Source: Candidatus Zhuqueibacterota bacterium (lineage in GTDB: Bacteria; Zhuqueibacterota; Zhuqueibacteria; Zhuqueibacterales; Zhuqueibacteraceae). Taken from it: a stretch of DNA of 64,000 nucleotides. This document shows, in pieces, positions 21,986-30,004 of this stretch (the stretch's first letter is position 1; each line of letters opens with the position of its first letter). The notes beneath the pieces were generated by a model. The model was not told the DNA's origin. It saw only the letters and a list, made by a program, of their open reading frames with translations, and searched no databases. Location of the stretch: contig JAKEEU010000031.1 of the NCBI GenBank assembly GCA_022616415.1, positions 62,001 to 126,000 on the forward strand, in the 5' to 3' direction. Made by a program: the position numbers and the translations under genes.

Positions 21986-24242
21986 TATTGAAGATCGCAA
22001 TGGAAACATGACCAGATCGATTCAGTTGATAAGCGATCTCTGTCTGCCGGCTAAAGGGGTTTGGAACGTTTTGGCTCAAGATGAATTCTTGTGGCAATGC
22101 GGCAGCATGCGCAGTCTTTTTTTCTTCAACGCTGGTGATCAGGTTAATCGAATTGAGTATTCGGAGTTTTCCCGCTCCCCAAGCATCGTTGGGAGTTTTG
22201 CCGGTAAATTGATCCGACGCCGCTCCTTGTCGCAACAGAAGTCTCACTTCGCCGTGGGTCAAATGAGGATTTTTCTGGAGAAGCAGTGCAATCGCACCGG
22301 CAACATGTGGGCCGGAGAAGCTTGTTCCGGAAACAGGCCGATAACCGCCTAAGGAATTCGTGGTCGTGTCATGAATATTTAAAGTATAAACGTCATTTCC
22401 GGGAGCGACGAGCGTAATGGCGGGGGCACCATCAATTCGCGGACCTTGACTGCTAAAGCTGCTTAATGCACCGGCTGGACCTCTGAAGTCACGATGATCG
22501 TATGCACCCACCGCAATGGCGCTATCAGCCGTGGCCGGACTGCCAACCGTCCGAGAAGGAGAAACGAAATCCAAGAAGGTACTGATCTTGAAGGGAAAGA
22601 GAGGATCAAAAATATATCCGTCAATCTGTTGATGATAACTTTGGTTATTTTTAATGCGAATTTTCCAGTTTCGAGATTGATCGTTTATTCGCTGGAAATT
22701 CATAAACATTCCAGCGGTTCCACGCGAAGAAACATTGAAATGTGACCACATTTCGAAGTTTGGTGTGTTTAAATCGTTTCCGCGTCCAGCGAAATGATAG
22801 GCTTGGTCCTCAGGCGTGATCAGCCAGAACTGCAAATTATTCCAAGGAGCTCGCCACAGAAACGATACTTGCAATTGAACCACATCAATAGGAGGATCGC
22901 CCGGATAATAATCGATCCGCACTGTAATAGAATCATGGGCAGGGATATCAGCAAGAAAATGTATTTGAGAACCGCCATTGTTACCTGCAGGAATCACCTG
23001 CATAATCTCTTGTGCCGCTAAAAAGTTCACCGCTTGTTCGTCATTGGATGAACCATCCAAATACTCATAGACAAGTCCTCTACCTCTTTCATAGAGCATA
23101 ATATCAGCGTTCATCGCCGCTGCCCATGCAGCCTCTGAACCGAGAATAATTTCGGCCTCCGGGGCTATGCCGGTAAACAAGTGATGGCCTGGCCAGCCGC
23201 CGACTAATGTTCCTAACACGGCTGTCGTATGGGTATCTCCGCCATCTTGGCCTGCTTCAATGAGATTCTGGCCTCGGTAATAGACTTTGGATGGAAAACG
23301 AATGGCCTTGATCTTTGAAGTATTCAGCGCAATCAAACGCTCATCCGGATCCAAAAGGTTGTTGTGATTCAAATCATCACAAATAAAAAGCTGTTCTCCA
23401 TAAGTTGGACTGGCCTCGGTGAAACCTTTGTTTTTGCCAGAATCTCTTTGTTGATTCTCGTCGGCATCATTGTAAAGCCAATCCCGATCCACTTCGTAGA
23501 CACCGATTTGGTTTTGAAATTGTCCCCAGCGATCTTGAAATTTGGCATCGATAAAATGAAGCCGTTCGCCGGTGTCCATTTGGCCATTTTTATTCAAGTC
23601 AACCCCATCACTTCCGCCGTCGAATATGCCATTTGCGTTATTATCTAACCAATTTAATGTGTCACCATCCGCCCGCCAAAGCGCCGGGTGGAAAATATCC
23701 GGAATGCCGTCGAATACAGCAATTGTCACACCTTTGCCCGTAAGTGGGAAGCCCTCATGATCTAATAATTTCCAAGCTTGGTTCGCTTGCACCTCGGGAT
23801 TACTCACGTTCATCATCGGCAGGCGATCCGGTTTCCAAGCCGCCTCAATATTTTCGACGTCATTTCTTGCCGCCAGCATTTGAATTTTATTCCACGGCGC
23901 TGCCGCTTCATAAATCGGACCGATATGCAACACTTTCCCTTGCCAATAATCAAAAGCGAGGCCTTCGTTTTCCAAGTTGTGAATGTCCGTCATGGACGGT
24001 TCTTTGGTAAAGCGGATGGAAATCTTGATCGCATTTTGGCTGAGAATGCTCCTATAGGCAAGCGCTGGTTTCGGGTTGCTGTGCATCCACAAGAGGTAAG
24101 CCAAATGCGCATCGATTTTCTCGCGCTTCATCTCTTGGGTCAGAGTAGGAAAGGCGGATAGAACGACAACCATAAAAATGAGTATGGTCTGCCATCTCAT
24201 TTGTTTGGGCTGGCGGATGGTGGTTCTTAAAAAGTCTAACAT
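21969..24242 (-). CDS. Secreted subtilisin-like serine protease (S8) with C-terminal sorting region, frameshifted end
   Basis: A 757-residue protein with an N-terminal hydrophobic segment (18-35) and a prodomain, then a subtilase core: Asp178 in AVFDGIPD, His338 in GDTHTTAVLG, Asn421 in IPAGNNGG and Ser641 in SGTSFSGPHVAGA. Three Asp/Asn-rich loops between Asp and His (DNNANGIFDGG, DLNKNGQMDTGE, DDLNHNNLLDPDE) look like calcium sites. The end (LPQEFILSQNVPNPFSRQTE) begins a FlgD/T9SS-type sorting domain, but the frame breaks after FNIL, so export by type IX secretion may fail. It separates sdhB from sdhA. Confidence 0.88.
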   Translation of the reverse strand: MLDFLRTTIRQPKQMRWQTILIFMVVVLSAFPTLTQEMKREKIDAHLAYLLWMHSNPKPALAYRSILSQNAIKISIRFTKEPSMTDIHNLENEGLAFDYWQGKVLHIGPIYEAAAPWNKIQMLAARNDVENIEAAWKPDRLPMMNVSNPEVQANQAWKLLDHEGFPLTGKGVTIAVFDGIPDIFHPALWRADGDTLNWLDNNANGIFDGGSDGVDLNKNGQMDTGERLHFIDAKFQDRWGQFQNQIGVYEVDRDWLYNDADENQQRDSGKNKGFTEASPTYGEQLFICDDLNHNNLLDPDERLIALNTSKIKAIRFPSKVYYRGQNLIEAGQDGGDTHTTAVLGTLVGGWPGHHLFTGIAPEAEIILGSEAAWAAAMNADIMLYERGRGLVYEYLDGSSNDEQAVNFLAAQEIMQVIPAGNNGGSQIHFLADIPAHDSITVRIDYYPGDPPIDVVQLQVSFLWRAPWNNLQFWLITPEDQAYHFAGRGNDLNTPNFEMWSHFNVSSRGTAGMFMNFQRINDQSRNWKIRIKNNQSYHQQIDGYIFDPLFPFKISTFLDFVSPSRTVGSPATADSAIAVGAYDHRDFRGPAGALSSFSSQGPRIDGAPAITLVAPGNDVYTLNIHDTTTNSLGGYRPVSGTSFSGPHVAGAIALLLQKNPHLTHGEVRLLLRQGAASDQFTGKTPNDAWGAGKLRILNSINLITSVEEKKTAHAAALPQEFILSQNVPNPFSRQTEIAYQLNRSGHVSIAIFNILARR

Positions 24243-24331
24243 TTTGTTCTTTCCTTAATCTGAGTTTAACGCTCCCGGCGCTTCTAATGTCACTTATCCT
24301 TTCATCTACACTTCCAGTCGGGCCGACTGGG

Positions 24332-25150
24332 CTACGTTACGGTTCTCTCCGGAGCTGGCGGAATATCAGGATGCGGCTTGGCTTCGATGATTTTGGGCGC
24401 AATCGGCGCGGCGGACTGGCTTTTCTTCAAACGAAACGTGCGCAGGAACATCTCGCGTTTCATCGCTTGAATCGCCAGCGCCGGATCGACGTGTTTCGGG
24501 CAGACTTGCGAGCACTCGCCGGCAAAGTGGCAGCGCCAAGGGCCGACTTCACCCAGCGCCGAATTCGTCCGCTCGGCCAAACCCTCGTCGCGCGAATCGG
24601 CGACGTAGCAAAACGCCTGCGCCAACGGCTGCGGCCCGAGATAGCGCTCGTTTGTGGCCAGTGTCGGACAGGCGGACATGCACAAGCCGCATTTGATGCA
24701 ATAGGAGAATTGAAAATATTTCTCCATCTCTTCGGCGTTTTGCAAATATTCGTTGGCCGGCTTCTCCAATTCGTAGCCGTCGCGGCGAATGATCCACGGT
24801 TTCACGCGGCGATGCTTCTCGAACATCTCCACCAAATCCGGCACTAAATCGCGAATCACCGAAAAATTCGGCAGCGGCTTGAGAATGATCGGCGCTTTTA
24901 GTTCGAGCATTTGCGTCTGGCAGGCGAGCCGCGGCCGGCCGTTGATGAGCATTCCACACGAGCCGCAAATGCCCATGCGGCACGAGCTGCGCCACGCCAG
25001 CGAGTTGTCCTGGTGCTCTTTGAGATGAGCCAAGCCATCGAGCACGGTCATGCCGCGCGTCACGGGAATTTCAAACTTCTCCCAGCGTGGCCGCCCCTGG
25101 TCATCATATCGAAAAACTTTGAGCCTGATCTGTTGATCGACTTTTTGCAT
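24332..25150 (-). CDS. sdhB: Succinate dehydrogenase iron-sulfur subunit
   Basis: A 272-residue subunit with three cluster sites: the plant-type [2Fe-2S] site CRMGICGSCGMLINGRPRLAC, split here as CRMGICGSC and RLAC; the [4Fe-4S] site CIKCGLCMSACPT; and the third cluster site CHFAGECSQVCPKHVDP. It carries electrons from SdhA to the membrane quinone site. It lies downstream of sdhD, with a word-repeat element in between, and upstream of the subtilase. Confidence 0.93.
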   Translation of the reverse strand: MQKVDQQIRLKVFRYDDQGRPRWEKFEIPVTRGMTVLDGLAHLKEHQDNSLAWRSSCRMGICGSCGMLINGRPRLACQTQMLELKAPIILKPLPNFSVIRDLVPDLVEMFEKHRRVKPWIIRRDGYELEKPANEYLQNAEEMEKYFQFSYCIKCGLCMSACPTLATNERYLGPQPLAQAFCYVADSRDEGLAERTNSALGEVGPWRCHFAGECSQVCPKHVDPALAIQAMKREMFLRTFRLKKSQSAAPIAPKIIEAKPHPDIPPAPERTVT

Positions 25151-25183
25151 AAGTTTGTCTTCCCTGATGAGTATCGGGTCGTT

Positions 25184-25270
25184 GGATTATTGGATTGCTG
25201 GATTATTGGAAATCTTATCACCCAAAAAATTTATTACTCCAATAATCCATTACTCCAATACTCCATTATC
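25184..25270. repeat. Inverted word repeat (GGATTATTGG / CCAATAATCC) between sdhD and sdhB
   Basis: The left arm repeats GGATTATTGGATTGCTGGATT; the right arm repeats its inverse ATTACTCCAATAATCCATTACTCC. The right arm contains the TAA stop of sdhD at 25266-25268. A second element built of the same ATTACTCC/GGATTACTGG words lies at 55374-55490. Confidence 0.75.
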
Positions 25271-25646
25271 CCACGCTGTAGGCCGAGACCGCCACCACCG
25301 CGCTGTAAACAAACAACGCCACGCCGATGACGACGAAAAGCCTCGTGATTGCTTTCTCAACGCGCGGCGCCAGCGTCAGCTCAAAAATTACCGTGCGCAA
25401 GCCATATAAACCGTGATACAGTGCGGCGGCCAAAAGCAGAACATAGCTGGCCATAAAGGATACTTGCCTGCCGCGGTCAACCACGGCGGCAAAGCTGACG
25501 GTTTTGGTGGCGTCCCCGCCGACAAATTTGAACACGTCATCGAGATGCATGATGAACATGTGCGTGCCGAGCAGGAAAACGAGTGCCACGCCCGCCAGCA
25601 GATGCCAAGTCCAGGTGATGGAGTTTTTCATATTATTCTGTTTCAT
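25266..25646 (-). CDS. sdhD: Succinate dehydrogenase membrane anchor subunit
   Basis: A 126-residue protein with three hydrophobic helices (about 11-30, 62-85 and 98-120). Features typical of an SDH anchor are TWHLLAGVALVFLLGTHMFIMHL with several histidines as haem or quinone ligands, and ALYHGLYGLRTV with the HGxxGLR pattern also seen in the sdhC product. Both small subunits carry this pattern, so which is C and which is D is not certain. It is the first gene of the sdhD-sdhB pair. Confidence 0.8.
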   Translation of the reverse strand: MKQNNMKNSITWTWHLLAGVALVFLLGTHMFIMHLDDVFKFVGGDATKTVSFAAVVDRGRQVSFMASYVLLLAAALYHGLYGLRTVIFELTLAPRVEKAITRLFVVIGVALFVYSAVVAVSAYSVG

Positions 25647-25815
25647 CGCTACTGGCCAATCTTAGGACATGATTGTCCGGCTCACCACGGCGCCTTCTTG
25701 ATAGTCGACCAAATCAGCTAACTTAACGGCTTTGCCGACAAGCTGTGCAGCGCCGTTTGACTTTCTGTTCGGTTCCATGCTTTGCCTTTTTCACAAAAAG
25801 ATTAAGTCCTGTGCA

Positions 25816-26271
25816 TTAACCCTCGGTTCCGGCAAACAAAGATTGCACGTTGAGCGAGGGCGCGTGCGTCTTGCTCGCCAATCCAATATACGTGCGGGCC
25901 AGCGTGTCTTTGCCGGCGCCGAGTATGGTGCTCACCAAGCCCAATGCCTCAGCGAACTGTGCGGGCGGCAATTCTTTCATAATGTGTAACCAAATGGCTT
26001 CTTCCAAAACATTGAAAGCGGTTTGCACTTCCCAAAGGTCAAAGCCGGATTCAAACCGCTCGACGGCGATGGCCTTGGCATACACCCGCATCGGCGCCAG
26101 ATTTCTCTCGTGCACGCCTTGCACGACGAGATCGTATAGCGCTCGCAATCGTTGCTTGGTCTGCTCAACGCCGGCCGTTTCATAACTTTTCAGACGCGCG
26201 CGTGCCATTGCCTGATAGGCTTCGGCGAGTATGTCGCCGGCGCGGTTTTGCAAAAATTGGACGATCGTCAT
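25816..26271 (-). CDS. RsbRD-N-like sensory helical protein
   Basis: A 151-residue all-helical protein that resembles the RsbRD N-terminal domain, the non-haem-globin-like input module of RsbR-type stressosome proteins and of some kinases. Matching stretches are FLQNRAGDILAEAYQAMARA, then RLRALYDLVVQGVHERNLAP and FESGFDLWEVQTAFNVLEEAIW. No STAS or kinase domain follows. The ATG at 26271 is used because an upstream start would overlap the REC-GcvH gene. It ends the kinase operon, eleven bases after the REC-GcvH stop, so it is likely part of that signalling pathway. Confidence 0.65.
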   Translation of the reverse strand: MTIVQFLQNRAGDILAEAYQAMARARLKSYETAGVEQTKQRLRALYDLVVQGVHERNLAPMRVYAKAIAVERFESGFDLWEVQTAFNVLEEAIWLHIMKELPPAQFAEALGLVSTILGAGKDTLARTYIGLASKTHAPSLNVQSLFAGTEG

Positions 26272-26282
26272 GCTCGCTCCGG

Positions 26283-27434
26283 TTATAAGAATGAGGCCGC
26301 AAATTTTTCCCATGTCCGCGTATCCATCTCCTCAAGCTGGCCTTCGACCAGCGATGCCATTTCCGCCACGCCACCGAGATGGCCGTTGCCGCTCTCGGGC
26401 GCAAGCAATTCGCGGACGCGCTTGATTTCCTGCTGATACCATGTCGCGGCTTTCTCGCCGATTTTCAAATTTTCCAACTCCGTTGCGAGCTGATCCGGCT
26501 TGATGGAACAAACCCAGCCTTTTTCATACGGCTGTTTTTCCAGCCAAACCAGATTTTGTGCGAGCTCGGCATTAACCGAATGGATTTTGCCCGTGACCGG
26601 CGCTTTGAATATGGCGGTACGCGCGCCTTGGTGAACCGTAAATAAACGCTCGCCTTTTTTTACCATGCTGCCTTTGGTGGGAAATTCGACGGCATTAATG
26701 CGGCCGATCATCTTGCGCGCGAAATCATCAATGCCGACTCGCACCAAGCCGGGTACCGTCACATTCGCCCATACGTGTCCTTCCGAAATAAACACGCCGC
26801 CGGGCAAGGCAAATTCGTGCTCGGAAGGCCGCTCAGTCGTCACCACGCGCACCATCGGCCTGATTTGTTTTTCCAAGCGATCTTGCCGGCGAATCAGGCA
26901 CTTTTTGGTGAAATCGGCCAGCTCGTCTTCGGTGAAAGGTTTTTGCACGTAATCCATCGCGCTGAATTTCATCGCGTTCACCGCGGACTCAATCGTCGCG
27001 TAGCCGGTGATGACGATGACGTCGGTTTCGGGACTGAAATGCCTGACGCCTTTCACCACGTCGAGCCCGTCCATCTCCGGCATTTTCAAATCGGTGAAAA
27101 CAAAATCGTATTTGTTTTTTTGCACGAGCCCCAGCGCTTCGCGACCGCTTTCCACCGTGTCAATCGCGTAACCAGCGACGACAAGAATTTTTCGAAAGCT
27201 ATCCAACACCACGGGCTCATCATCAACCGCCAAAATACGCGCGAGCGGATTCGGCACATCGACGCGTTTGAGTGATTTGGCTTCGTGGGTGAAATCGAGA
27301 TTCAAACCGATGTCCAGCGCCGCAAGCCGCTCTTTTTGCGCTTTCGCTTCACGAATTTTTTCGGAAGCAATGCGCACGACAATGTCGATGACAATGAAAG
27401 CGACGATCATCGACACGACTAAGATGGCGACCAT
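26283..27434 (-). CDS. Membrane-tethered response regulator fused to a GcvH-like domain
   Basis: A 383-residue fusion. Residues 2-22 form a membrane helix; 66-185 form a receiver domain with Asp71/Asp72, phospho-acceptor Asp115 (FVFTDLKMPEMDG), Thr143 and Lys165; 208-325 match glycine cleavage H protein (VRVGIDDFARKMIGRINAVEFP, GERLFTVHQ, KAPVTGKIHSVNAEL, YEKGWVCSI). Counting back from the Ala-Pro of KAPVTG, the position of the lipoyl lysine is Ala271, so it should not be lipoylated. There is no DNA-binding domain. It is downstream of a haem-sensor kinase and is its probable partner. Confidence 0.88.
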   Translation of the reverse strand: MVAILVVSMIVAFIVIDIVVRIASEKIREAKAQKERLAALDIGLNLDFTHEAKSLKRVDVPNPLARILAVDDEPVVLDSFRKILVVAGYAIDTVESGREALGLVQKNKYDFVFTDLKMPEMDGLDVVKGVRHFSPETDVIVITGYATIESAVNAMKFSAMDYVQKPFTEDELADFTKKCLIRRQDRLEKQIRPMVRVVTTERPSEHEFALPGGVFISEGHVWANVTVPGLVRVGIDDFARKMIGRINAVEFPTKGSMVKKGERLFTVHQGARTAIFKAPVTGKIHSVNAELAQNLVWLEKQPYEKGWVCSIKPDQLATELENLKIGEKAATWYQQEIKRVRELLAPESGNGHLGGVAEMASLVEGQLEEMDTRTWEKFAASFL

Positions 27435-27450
27435 AAGTTATTCCTTTCTG

Positions 27451-27493
27451 AGGTAAGGCGTAAAATGTAATTTACGCATTACGTTTTACACCT
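27451..27493. repeat. Inverted GTAAAATGTAA / TTACGTTTTAC repeat at the kinase gene end
   Basis: AGGTAAGGCGTAAAATGTAA (27451-27470) is an imperfect inverse of TTTACGCATTACGTTTTAC and ACCT up to 27493. The last codons of the kinase gene (GVKRNA and TAA at 27472-27474) are coded by its right arm. It lies between two genes of one operon. Confidence 0.65.
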
Positions 27494-29007
27494 TGGTTCT
27501 CCACCGGCAGCAATATCGTGAAAGTTGTGCCTTTGCCAACTTCACTCTCAACCGTAATTCGTCCATTGTGTTTTTCAATGATGCCCCAAACGACAGCCAA
27601 TCCCAAACCGTAGCCTTTCTTGCCTTTGGTCGAAAAAAATGGCTCGAAAATTTTCTGCAGATTTTCCGGCGAAATGCCACAGCCGGTGTCGCTCATCGTG
27701 ATTCGGATATGTGGGCCGGTCGTTTTCGCATCCGGCGCATTCGCACCATTGGCGAGCAGCTCACTGGTGATCGCAATCGTGCCGCCCTTGTCGCCCATCG
27801 CATCGTTCGCATTCACCAGCAAATTGACCAGCACTTGTTGGAGCTGATTGCCGTCCGCCATCGTGGCCGGAAGACCTGGCTGCAGATTTTTCTCCAACTT
27901 GATTTTGCGCGCAGCGAATTGATTCTCGACGATGCGCGTGGCCTGAAGAATGATTTCGTTCAAATCGACACGATGCTTTTCCGGCGGCGACTGGCGAGCA
28001 AAATCCAACAAGCCTTTGACGATCTCGCGGCAGCGCTTGGTCTCGCGCACGATCACTTCGAGATCGTCTTTGATTTCGGCGTTGCCGTTGGCGCGTTTGA
28101 GCAAATAGCTGCTGTAGGTCAAAACGCCTGTAAGCGGGTTATTGATTTCGTGGGCAACGCCCGCCGCCAACCGGCCAACCGAAGCGAGTTTTTCCGACTG
28201 ATAAAGTTGGCGCTGTGTCTCGGCGAGCTGGCGGGTCATGTCATTAAAAGATTTTGCCAAATCACCGATTTCGTCATTCTTCGCGAGTTTGATGGCATAA
28301 TTGAGATCGCCGGTAGCGACGTGCTTGGTGGCCTTGACGATTTGGCCAACGGGCTTGAGCACGAGGCCTTTCACGAGCAAATAAATTATCAAGCTCACGG
28401 CGGCGACGGCGATGACGGCAAACATCAAAAGGCGCATCCGGCTCGCCTGCATGCCGCGATCGACTTCCGCGAGCGACATGGTGATGTCCAGCACGCCGAG
28501 CACTTTTTGATTCGAGGTATGCGCGTGACAATCGCTTTGCCAACAGCCCGGCTCGTTGTAAATCGGGTTGATGATGCCGAGCGTGCGCGATTGCGAGCCG
28601 GCGCGAAAAATGCGCGTCCGCTCGGAGATGGACAACCTCTCCAGCGGCTGATCGGCGGCGTGGCAGGCGTAACAGGATTCGGTTTGTTTATCCACCATGT
28701 GGCCGACGTCCGCCGAATCGGTGGAAAAAATGATGGCGCCGTCTTTGTTGAAGACGCGCACCTTTTCGATGCCTTCCTGCCCGCCGATGGTGTTGATGAT
28801 GCGATGCACCGACTCGCGCTGATTCAACAGCATGTCATATTTGGTGCTGCTTTTGACAGTTTCGCTCAATTGATGCGCATTCCGTTCGAGCTCGGCAATG
28901 AGTTGTCGTTGATGTGCGTTGAGAATGAGATAAGCAAAAATACCGATGATCGCGACTGCAACGCCGCCGACGGCGGCAATGAGCTTGTAGCTGATTTTCA
29001 CGTGCAT
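27472..29007 (-). CDS. Sensor histidine kinase with c-type haem motifs in its periplasmic domain
   Basis: A 511-residue kinase. A membrane helix (8-30) leads into a periplasmic domain with a haem-binding motif CYACH (Cys112-His116) and a second, longer-spaced motif CWQSDCH (Cys155-His161). A second helix (191-213) is followed by HAMP (about 216-268), dimerisation box GVAHEINNPL with phospho-acceptor His286, and an ATP-binding domain with NLLVNANDAMGD, MSDTGCGI and GKKGYGLGLAVV. It probably senses redox state or a small gas outside the cytoplasm. Its C-terminal six residues come from a repeat. The REC-GcvH gene follows by 37 bases. Confidence 0.9.
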   Translation of the reverse strand: MHVKISYKLIAAVGGVAVAIIGIFAYLILNAHQRQLIAELERNAHQLSETVKSSTKYDMLLNQRESVHRIINTIGGQEGIEKVRVFNKDGAIIFSTDSADVGHMVDKQTESCYACHAADQPLERLSISERTRIFRAGSQSRTLGIINPIYNEPGCWQSDCHAHTSNQKVLGVLDITMSLAEVDRGMQASRMRLLMFAVIAVAAVSLIIYLLVKGLVLKPVGQIVKATKHVATGDLNYAIKLAKNDEIGDLAKSFNDMTRQLAETQRQLYQSEKLASVGRLAAGVAHEINNPLTGVLTYSSYLLKRANGNAEIKDDLEVIVRETKRCREIVKGLLDFARQSPPEKHRVDLNEIILQATRIVENQFAARKIKLEKNLQPGLPATMADGNQLQQVLVNLLVNANDAMGDKGGTIAITSELLANGANAPDAKTTGPHIRITMSDTGCGISPENLQKIFEPFFSTKGKKGYGLGLAVVWGIIEKHNGRITVESEVGKGTTFTILLPVENQGVKRNA

Positions 29008-29013
29008 GCTATT

Positions 29014-29427
29014 TCAACGCCCTTCTGTGAGCAAAACTTGAATTGTCCACTTGCCCGCGGTTCCTTCGTTTGTATAAAACGTGCCGCGCTCGCTGAGATC
29101 GCGGGAGTAAACTTCGTTGCCCGCGCCGTCGTGAATAATCAGCTTGGCCTTCCCTGGCGCGACGCTGCACCCTTGTTCCACCGCCGCGACATTGCCCGTG
29201 TGCTTCCAAGTGTATCGAACGTTTGGCGAGAGATTTCCCAACCCCTCGATTTGAAACATAAAATCGTCTTTGGCATTATTGACGAGCGGCAGAAACTGCG
29301 GGTTAATCGATTTGAGGCTGTGAAATGCCAATCCGCCAACACAGATTGCCAGCGCTATTCGCGCCACCCATGCAAAGAGAAGCGGGATTGGGGCGGCATA
29401 GTTTTTCATTGCCTTCATGGCAACCAT
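29014..29427 (-). CDS. Membrane-anchored protein of unknown function
   Basis: A 137-residue protein with a hydrophobic helix at about 14-38 and an extracytoplasmic part without recognised family: DDFMFQIEGLGNLSPNVRYTWKHTG and then SVAPGKAKLIIHDGAGNEVYSRDL, which looks like a small beta-sandwich, for example a cupredoxin-free or lipoprotein-like fold. It ends six bases before the haem-sensor kinase starts, so it may be a periplasmic ligand-binding partner of that kinase. This role is inference from position only. Confidence 0.6.
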   Translation of the reverse strand: MVAMKAMKNYAAPIPLLFAWVARIALAICVGGLAFHSLKSINPQFLPLVNNAKDDFMFQIEGLGNLSPNVRYTWKHTGNVAAVEQGCSVAPGKAKLIIHDGAGNEVYSRDLSERGTFYTNEGTAGKWTIQVLLTEGR

Positions 29428-29432
29428 CGTTA

Positions 29433-29630
29433 TTACATGAACCAGTGATTGGCCGCATGCACCACGTCGCCGAACTTACGCATGAAATCCATATCGAAAT
29501 CGTGCGATGGGCCTTCATCAAGCGCCTTGTAAACGGTCTTCCTGCCTGGACGATAGGAGGCCGACAAGCCAAGGCGGCACACTTTGACGCCGGTGTTTCC
29601 GAGCGTCGTATAAAGAAAATCTGCGATCAT
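29433..29630 (-). pseudogene. Aldo/keto reductase remnant with internal deletion
   Basis: The 65-codon frame begins like an aldo/keto reductase (FLYTTLGNTGVKVCRLGLSA, ASYRPGRKTVYKALDEG) and then jumps, after DEG, to what resembles the C-terminal end of the same family (DMDFMRKFGDVV, HAANHWFM). Everything between, including the catalytic Tyr, Lys and His region of a roughly 300-residue enzyme, is missing. It still has a start codon coupled (ATGA) to the Cys-rich gene upstream and so may be translated, but cannot be an active reductase. Confidence 0.65.
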
Positions 29631-29986
29631 GGAATTCCTGCCGTCTCATTCACAGCGTTCGTGCGCGTATCGACTTCTTTAATCGCGTCGGCGACCAGCA
29701 TGAAATAGCGGTCAAGAGCGCAATCGGCTTGCAGCCGGAGCGCGCAAAAATCGCCGGTTGAATTTTCGCAGAAGGCACAAACTTTCTCGCGCAACGCTTC
29801 GACGTAGTCGTCCATCAGCCAACTATCGACGGACTCGACAACCTCGACCACTTGCGGCAAATAAATTTCCACCGGACACTTGCGGCCGGCCGGTAAGCCG
29901 CAACGCACAAATTGATTTCCCGCCATAACCGCATCCAAGCACACCGGGCACACGTTGTTGCGGACGGCATCGAGATAAGCTTGCAT
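29627..29986 (-). CDS. Cysteine-rich protein of unknown function
   Basis: A 119-residue protein with two cysteine clusters: VCPVCLDAV with RCGLPAGRKCPVE near the N-terminus, and VCAFCENSTGDFCALRLQADCALDRYF in the middle (C-x2-C-x7-C-x7-C). Each half could bind zinc or an iron-sulfur cluster. The two halves look like a diverged internal duplication (YLDAVRNNVCPVC and YVEALREKVCAFC). No family was recognised. It is between alcohol dehydrogenase and the aldo/keto reductase remnant, overlapping the latter by four bases. Confidence 0.65.
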   Translation of the reverse strand: MQAYLDAVRNNVCPVCLDAVMAGNQFVRCGLPAGRKCPVEIYLPQVVEVVESVDSWLMDDYVEALREKVCAFCENSTGDFCALRLQADCALDRYFMLVADAIKEVDTRTNAVNETAGIP

Positions 29987-30004
29987 GTCATGCCTCCGTT
30001 CTGA

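Noticed and set aside
25184..25270. CRISPR-like array from the repeated words
   Set aside because: The words are shorter than CRISPR repeats, vary from unit to unit, occur in both orientations and have no constant spacer length; no cas genes are near.
27493..29448. A 651-codon plus-strand frame opposite the sensor kinase
   Set aside because: Length alone is impressive, but the opposite strand codes a full kinase with haem, HAMP, His-box and ATP-binding motifs. The plus frame has no recognisable domain.
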